A stretch of DNA of 18,706 nt, from the NCBI GenBank assembly GCA_047974615.1, contig JBKECM010000059.1, forward strand, positions 1 through 18,706. The letters run 5' to 3'. Position 1 is the stretch's first letter, and each line of letters begins with the position of its first letter. Below the pieces are notes generated by a model, which had not been told where the DNA came from, did no database searches, and was given only the letters and a program-made list of their open reading frames with translations. The stretch is from JBKEBX01 sp047974615. Its GTDB lineage: Bacteria > Bacillota > Clostridia > Lachnospirales > CAMZNU01. Position numbers and translations under genes: made by a program. Below, in pieces: positions 14,571 through 18,706 of the stretch.

Positions 14571-15245
14571 ATGAAAAATATACCTTTAGATGTGCTTAAA
14601 AAAAGCAGACTTTTTAAAAATATAGAAGAAGAAAACATTATAAAAATGTTAAAATGTATTAGTGTTGGTGTGAAAATTTATGAAAAAAATGAAATTTTAG
14701 TTATGCAACATGAACCTCTTAATAATTTTGGAATTATTTTAGAAGGTACTTGTCAAATAGTAAAAGACGATTTTGAAGGAATACGCACTATTGTATCTAC
14801 AATAGGTGTAGGAGATTTTTTTGGGGAGGCTATTGTTTTTTCAAGTTTTAAAGATTGTCCTGTTTCTATTGTAGCAAAAGGTAGATGTAAGGTGTTATGG
14901 CTTTCAAAAGAATGTGTTATAAAACCTTGTGAAAAAGCACATTTTTTTCATAATACTTTTGTTTTAAATATTTTAGAAATTATTTCAAATAAAAATTATA
15001 GTTTAAATAAAAAATTAGATATTTTATCTCAAAGAACCATTAAAGATAAACTATTAGTTTATTTTTATAGTGAAGCAGAAAGAAATACACAAAATAAATT
15101 TAATATTAATTATTCAAAGTCAGACCTTGCTGAGTTTATAGGTGTTGAGCGTACGGCTATGTATAGAGTTTTAAAGCAACTTGAAAGCGAAAATGTTATA
15201 AAGATAGAAGGCAAATCTGTTACTGTACTTAAAAACATACATTAG
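14571..15245 (+). CDS. Crp/Fnr-family transcription regulator (HcpR-like)
   Basis: The 224-residue protein has a cyclic-nucleotide-binding-type beta barrel (about 15-120, with 'GDFFGE' at 81-86), a dimerisation helix, and a C-terminal winged helix ('SKSDLAEFIGVERTAMYRVL' as recognition region). The cAMP-contacting R-S-A-T type segment is absent ('KDCPVSI' instead), so cAMP is not the likely ligand. It lacks the N-terminal Cys cluster of FNR but has six cysteines in the sensor domain (29, 61, 96, 106, 115, 120). The divergent Fe-S protein gene is the obvious target; this pairing resembles the HcpR nitrosative-stress regulators, but no hcp gene is in the window. It starts at an ATG seven bases after GGAGG, and rnr follows after 13 nt. 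Confidence 0.82.
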   Translation: MKNIPLDVLKKSRLFKNIEEENIIKMLKCISVGVKIYEKNEILVMQHEPLNNFGIILEGTCQIVKDDFEGIRTIVSTIGVGDFFGEAIVFSSFKDCPVSIVAKGRCKVLWLSKECVIKPCEKAHFFHNTFVLNILEIISNKNYSLNKKLDILSQRTIKDKLLVYFYSEAERNTQNKFNINYSKSDLAEFIGVERTAMYRVLKQLESENVIKIEGKSVTVLKNIH

Positions 15246-15258
15246 TGAGGTGAATTTT

Positions 15259-17406
15259 ATGGAAGATAAAAAGTTATTTAATGAACGTAAAGAAAAAATA
15301 TTTAATTTTATAAAAGATAATCAAGATAAACCTATAACAAAAAAAGATCTTATTTATATACTTGAAATACCTAAAGAAGATTATGATGCTTTTGTTGATG
15401 TTGTTGATAGTCTTGAAGAAGATGGAAAAATTATTCAAACTACTCGTGGTAAACTTATGTTACCAGAAAACTTAAATATGTTAACTGGAACTTTTTCAGC
15501 TACTGATAGAGGTTTTGGTTTTGTTGTTTTTGAAGACGATAGAGAAGATATTTTTATTGCTCCAAATAACGTAAATGGTGCTGCACATAAAGATATAGTA
15601 CTATGTCAAATTACACATAAAAAGAGTAATAAAAAAGTTGAAGGCGAAATCATAAGAGTTCTTAAAAAAGGAATAAATACTGTTGTCGGAACTTTTACGG
15701 AAAATCGTAACTACGGTTTTGTTATACCTGATAATAAAAAAATAAAGGACATATTTATAACTAAGAAAAATACAAAAAATGCTGTAAATGGTCATAAAGT
15801 TGTAGTTGAAATAACAAAGCCTAGTACTGATGAAAACAATGCTGAAGGCGTTGTAACTGAAATTTTAGGACATAAAAATGATGTTGGTGTTGATATCTTA
15901 TCTATTATAAAAGAACTTGAAATACCTACGGTTTTTCCTGATGAAGTTATGTTAGAGGCAGAAAACGTACCCTTGGAAGTTTCTAAGGAAGAAATGGTAG
16001 GTCGTGAAGATGTACGTGATGAATTTATTGTTACTATTGATGGTGATGATACTAAAGATATAGATGACGGTTTTTCACTTATTAAACTTGAAAATGGTAA
16101 CTATCAACTTGCTGTTTACATTGCTGATGTTACACACTATGTAAAAGAGGGTAGTCCTCTTGATGTAGAGGCTTTAGATAGAGGTACAAGTGTATATTTA
16201 GCTGATAGGGTTATACCTATGTTGCCTCACGCTTTATCTAACGGTATATGCTCACTTAACGAAGGCGTAGATAGATTATCTCTTGCTTGTCGTATGGAAA
16301 TCAATAACAAAGGGGAAGTTGTTACACACAAAATATTTAATGCTTTAATAAAAGTAAATAAACGTATGACTTATACTATTGTTAACGATTTACTTACTAA
16401 TCCAAGTAGTGAATATCTTGAAAAATATAAAGAAGATTTAGAATTTTATAACAATGCTCGTGATTTAGCTAAAATATTAAATCGTCGCAGAATGAAAAAT
16501 GGCTCTATTGACTTTAATTTTCCAGAGTCAAAACTTATTGTTGATGAAACAGGTAAAGTTGTAGATATAAAAGCATTTGAAAGAAATGTTGCTACAAATA
16601 TTATAGAAGAATTTATGCTTATTACAAACTCTACAGTTGCTGAGGACTTTTTTTGGCAGGAGGCACCTTTTGTATATAGAAATCATGAGGCACCTGATGA
16701 AGAAAAACTTGAGAAAGTTAAAAAATTTATTAGTGGTTTAGGCTTTAGTTTAAAAGGACAAAGTACACACCCAAGGGCTATTCAAAACTTGCTTGAAAGC
16801 GTTGCTGATACACCTTATGAATTTATAATTTCTCGTTACGTTTTACGTTCTATGCAACAAGCTAGATATTCTTCAAGTTCTATAGGGCATTATGGCTTAT
16901 CTATAAGATATTACTCGCATTTTACTTCCCCAATTAGACGTTATCCAGACTTGCAAATCCATAGAATTATTAAAGAAAGTTTAGCTGGTAGACTTATAGA
17001 TAATAACTTAAATCACTTTTTTGATATTTTACCTGAAGTTTGTACGCAGTCTTCTTTTAAAGAAAGACGTGCTGAAGAAGCTGAAAGAGAAACAAATAAA
17101 TATAAAAAAGTGGAATTTATGGAAGATAAGATAAACGAAGTTTATGAAGGGGTTATATCTAGTGTTACAAGTTGGGGTATATATGTAGAACTTCCAAACA
17201 CTATAGAAGGTATGGTAGCTATAGGAACAATGGACGATGACCATTACTTTTTCGACGAAGTTAATATGGCATACAGAGGTACAAGACGTATCTATGCTTT
17301 AGGTCAAGAAGTTTATGTGGAAGTTGTAAAAGCTGATAAAGTTAACAGACGTTTAGATTTTGCTTTTGTAGAGGGAGATTTTGATGAGTCAGAAGACGGA
17401 GAATAA
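15259..17406 (+). CDS. rnr: Ribonuclease R
   Basis: RNase R is a 3'-to-5' hydrolytic exoribonuclease that degrades structured RNA and acts with SmpB-tmRNA in clearing non-stop mRNAs. The 715-residue protein shows the full order: N-terminal winged helix (about 5-65), two cold-shock/OB domains (about 68-210), the RNB catalytic domain (about 240-560) and a C-terminal S1 domain (about 620-700). The catalytic motif 'DGDDTKDIDDG' supplies Asp261, Asp267, Asp269 and Asp270; 'HYGLSIRYYSHFTSPIRRYP' is also diagnostic. The basic C-terminal tail of enterobacterial RNase R is missing; this one ends in an acidic stretch. ATG 15259 is used because GTG 15250 overlaps the SD GTGAGGTG. Its last 23 nt overlap smpB. 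Confidence 0.95.
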   Translation: MEDKKLFNERKEKIFNFIKDNQDKPITKKDLIYILEIPKEDYDAFVDVVDSLEEDGKIIQTTRGKLMLPENLNMLTGTFSATDRGFGFVVFEDDREDIFIAPNNVNGAAHKDIVLCQITHKKSNKKVEGEIIRVLKKGINTVVGTFTENRNYGFVIPDNKKIKDIFITKKNTKNAVNGHKVVVEITKPSTDENNAEGVVTEILGHKNDVGVDILSIIKELEIPTVFPDEVMLEAENVPLEVSKEEMVGREDVRDEFIVTIDGDDTKDIDDGFSLIKLENGNYQLAVYIADVTHYVKEGSPLDVEALDRGTSVYLADRVIPMLPHALSNGICSLNEGVDRLSLACRMEINNKGEVVTHKIFNALIKVNKRMTYTIVNDLLTNPSSEYLEKYKEDLEFYNNARDLAKILNRRRMKNGSIDFNFPESKLIVDETGKVVDIKAFERNVATNIIEEFMLITNSTVAEDFFWQEAPFVYRNHEAPDEEKLEKVKKFISGLGFSLKGQSTHPRAIQNLLESVADTPYEFIISRYVLRSMQQARYSSSSIGHYGLSIRYYSHFTSPIRRYPDLQIHRIIKESLAGRLIDNNLNHFFDILPEVCTQSSFKERRAEEAERETNKYKKVEFMEDKINEVYEGVISSVTSWGIYVELPNTIEGMVAIGTMDDDHYFFDEVNMAYRGTRRIYALGQEVYVEVVKADKVNRRLDFAFVEGDFDESEDGE

Positions 17407-17860
17407 AAATAAGCTTATTGCACAAAACAAAAAAGCTTACCACGATTTTTTCATAGAAGAAACTTTTCAGGCAGGTATTGAGTTGCACGGAACAGAGGTT
17501 AAGTCATTACGCCAAGGTAAATGTAATTTAAAAGATAGCTATGTAAAGATAATAAATGGTGAAGCTATAATTATAGGTATGCACGTTTCCCCTTATGAAC
17601 AAGGAAATATTTTTAACAAAGACCCAATGCGTCCTAAAAAATTATTGTTGCATAAACAACAAATTAATAAATTGTTAGATGCTAATTCAAAAGAAGGTTA
17701 TGCTATTGTGCCTTTAAAGGCTTATTTTACAAGAAGTTATGTTAAAGTTGATATAGGTCTTGCAAAGGGTAAAAAACTTTATGACAAACGTCATGATATA
17801 GCACAAAAAGATATGAAACGTGAAGCAGAACGTGAATTTAGACAGTCATTTAAGGGATAG
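17384..17860 (+). CDS. smpB: SsrA-binding protein SmpB
   Basis: SmpB binds tmRNA and places it in the A site of stalled ribosomes (trans-translation). The 158-residue protein has the family's OB-fold core, with 'NKKAYHDFFIEETFQAGIEL', 'GTEVKSLRQGKCNLKDSYV' and 'HVSPYEQGNIFNKDP', and the basic C-terminal tail ('GKKLYDKRHDIAQKDMKREA') that enters the mRNA channel. ATG 17384 is seven bases after GAGGGA, both located inside the rnr coding end; the TTG at 17381 is too close to the SD. The tmRNA gene itself is not seen in the window. rluB follows after 7 nt. Confidence 0.95.
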   Translation: MSQKTENKNKLIAQNKKAYHDFFIEETFQAGIELHGTEVKSLRQGKCNLKDSYVKIINGEAIIIGMHVSPYEQGNIFNKDPMRPKKLLLHKQQINKLLDANSKEGYAIVPLKAYFTRSYVKVDIGLAKGKKLYDKRHDIAQKDMKREAEREFRQSFKG

Positions 17861-17867
17861 GTAAAAT

Positions 17868-18581
17868 ATGATAAGATTACAAAAATATATGGCAGATTGT
17901 GGTGTGGCCTCAAGACGAAAATGTGAAGAAATAATTTTAGCTGGTCGTGTTTCAGTTAATGGTGAAGTCGTTGAAGAACTTGGCACAAAAATTGAAGAAG
18001 GTGATATAGTTAAAGTAAATGGCAAGGTTATTACTTTGTCAAATAACTTTACATATATTATGTTACACAAACCAGAAGGTTATATAACAACTGCAGAAGA
18101 CCAATTCGGTAGACCAACTGTTTTAGACCTTTTAGATGAAAAACTTCTAAAGGATAGATTATATCCTGTAGGTAGACTTGACTACGATACTAGTGGTTTG
18201 CTTTTACTTACAAATGATGGTGATTTAACTTTTAAACTTACTCACCCTAAACATAATGTCGAAAAAGTTTATATTGCTAAAGTAATGGGAAAGCCTACTG
18301 TTGAAGAAATTGAAACTTTTAAAAATGGTGTTGTTATTGATGGTTATAAAACAGCAAAAGCTTCTTGTGTTATAGTTAAAGATGACGAAAAATACTGTTC
18401 CCTTAAAATTTCTATTAAAGAAGGTAAAAATCGTCAAGTTCGTAAAATGTGTGAAGTTATAGGACATAGAGCTGTAGGTTTAAAACGTATTGCTACGGGT
18501 AAACTTTTTTTAGGGGAGCTTAAAAGAGGAGAATATAGAAATTTAACGGAAGATGAAGTTTCATATTTAAGAAATCTGTAA
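17868..18581 (+). CDS. rluB: RluB/RsuA-family pseudouridine synthase
   Basis: The 237-residue protein has an N-terminal S4 domain ('MIRLQKYMADCGVASRRKCE', about residues 1-60) and the RsuA/RluB catalytic domain with 'GRLDYDTSGLLLLTNDG'; Asp105 is the predicted catalytic residue. 'EGKNRQVRKMCEVIGH' is typical of the family. In Firmicutes the usual member modifies 23S rRNA in the peptidyl-transferase region (RluB), and the length fits; RsuA or RluE/F specificity cannot be excluded. It is the last gene of the crp/fnr-rnr-smpB-rluB run. Its stop lies only 2 nt before the dispersed repeat, so no terminator of the ordinary kind is visible. Confidence 0.9.
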   Translation: MIRLQKYMADCGVASRRKCEEIILAGRVSVNGEVVEELGTKIEEGDIVKVNGKVITLSNNFTYIMLHKPEGYITTAEDQFGRPTVLDLLDEKLLKDRLYPVGRLDYDTSGLLLLTNDGDLTFKLTHPKHNVEKVYIAKVMGKPTVEEIETFKNGVVIDGYKTAKASCVIVKDDEKYCSLKISIKEGKNRQVRKMCEVIGHRAVGLKRIATGKLFLGELKRGEYRNLTEDEVSYLRNL

Positions 18582-18583
18582 AA

Positions 18584-18706
18584 TAAGAGGGTGCTGATAA
18601 AGGATAGAAAAAAATATTACTGCACAAAAATTACGCTCGACTTGATGATTTGCTTTGCAAATCATCTTGCATGTCGCATAAAATTAGCACTCGTTCTTTC
18701 GAAGGT
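18584..18706 (+). repeat. MITE-like dispersed repeat, copy B (cut by window end)
   Basis: This non-coding stretch matches the reverse complement of the leader at about 11210-11330. In order it shows TAAGA...GATAAAG (18584-18602), TAGAAAAAAATATTACT, a perfect 10-bp stem hairpin with TTT loop (18644-18666), an 11-nt spacer and CATAAAATTAGCACT (18677-18691). It continues beyond the window. The hairpin after rluB could also act as a transcript end. Confidence 0.65.

Noticed and set aside
18582..18706. tmRNA (ssrA) downstream of smpB-rluB
   Set aside because: The stretch has neither the tRNA-like 5' end with GGTTTCGAC-type sequence nor a tag reading frame; its match to the leader at 11210-11330 explains it better as a repeat.
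1..18706. tRNA, rRNA, CRISPR array or transposase gene
   Set aside because: No cloverleaf with a GGTTCGAATCC-type arm, no regularly spaced repeats and no transposase or integrase motif was seen in any frame.

Overview
The window is AT-rich, gene-dense bacterial chromosome. Strong AGGAGG-type ribosome binding sites, the standard code (TGA is a stop), ScpA/ScpB, RecU, a cobalamin-type QueG and a clostridial Fe-S protein/Crp-Fnr pair point to an anaerobic low-GC Firmicute, most likely class Clostridia (perhaps Lachnospirales). The genus cannot be fixed from the sequence alone. All genes read on the plus strand except one ferredoxin-like gene. I see no tRNA, rRNA, CRISPR array or transposase.

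Layout. (1) 1-1457 is the 3' part of a beta-helix carbohydrate-binding surface protein of the Cthe_2159 type. (2) 1908-3233 is a Mbeg1-like (DUF2974) alpha/beta-hydrolase. Its leader carries a possible short inverted-repeat element between 10-bp direct repeats. (3) 3315-8922 is a seven-gene run with gaps of 26 nt or less or overlaps: RluA-type pseudouridine synthase, queG, recU, a lipoprotein with a GH26-like body, a site-2-protease homologue that has lost its HExxH, scpA and scpB. It joins tRNA/rRNA modification, recombination and chromosome condensation. (4) 9011-10980 is an OmpR-type response regulator and its histidine kinase. Two back-to-back 11-bp repeats lie just upstream of the promoter. 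(5) 11371-13545 holds two adjacent paralogous membrane GGDEF diguanylate cyclases behind a long structured leader. (6) 13672-14385 (minus) is a dicluster Fe-S protein, divergent from a Crp/Fnr-family regulator. The latter is followed by rnr (RNase R), smpB and an RluB/RsuA pseudouridine synthase. The shared intergenic region holds two palindromes.

The signal that ordinary annotation would miss is a dispersed non-coding repeat of at least about 120 bp. One copy runs off the right edge (18584-18706, plus). The other lies in inverted orientation in the leader of the first GGDEF gene (about 11210-11330, within 11140-11327). Both share a 21-bp palindromic core, an identical 11-nt spacing to a 15-mer that matches at 14 of 15 positions, and matching outer ends. 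The complete copy sits between exact 10-bp direct repeats, as expected of a MITE-like insertion. A more diverged candidate at 1726-1884 has the same layout.

Other points: a pseudo-S2P beside scpAB, a GH26-like lipoprotein without an obvious nucleophile, diguanylate cyclases without an I-site, and a 23-nt overlap of rnr and smpB. No complete new multi-gene system is evident; the repeat family is the best candidate for something undescribed.
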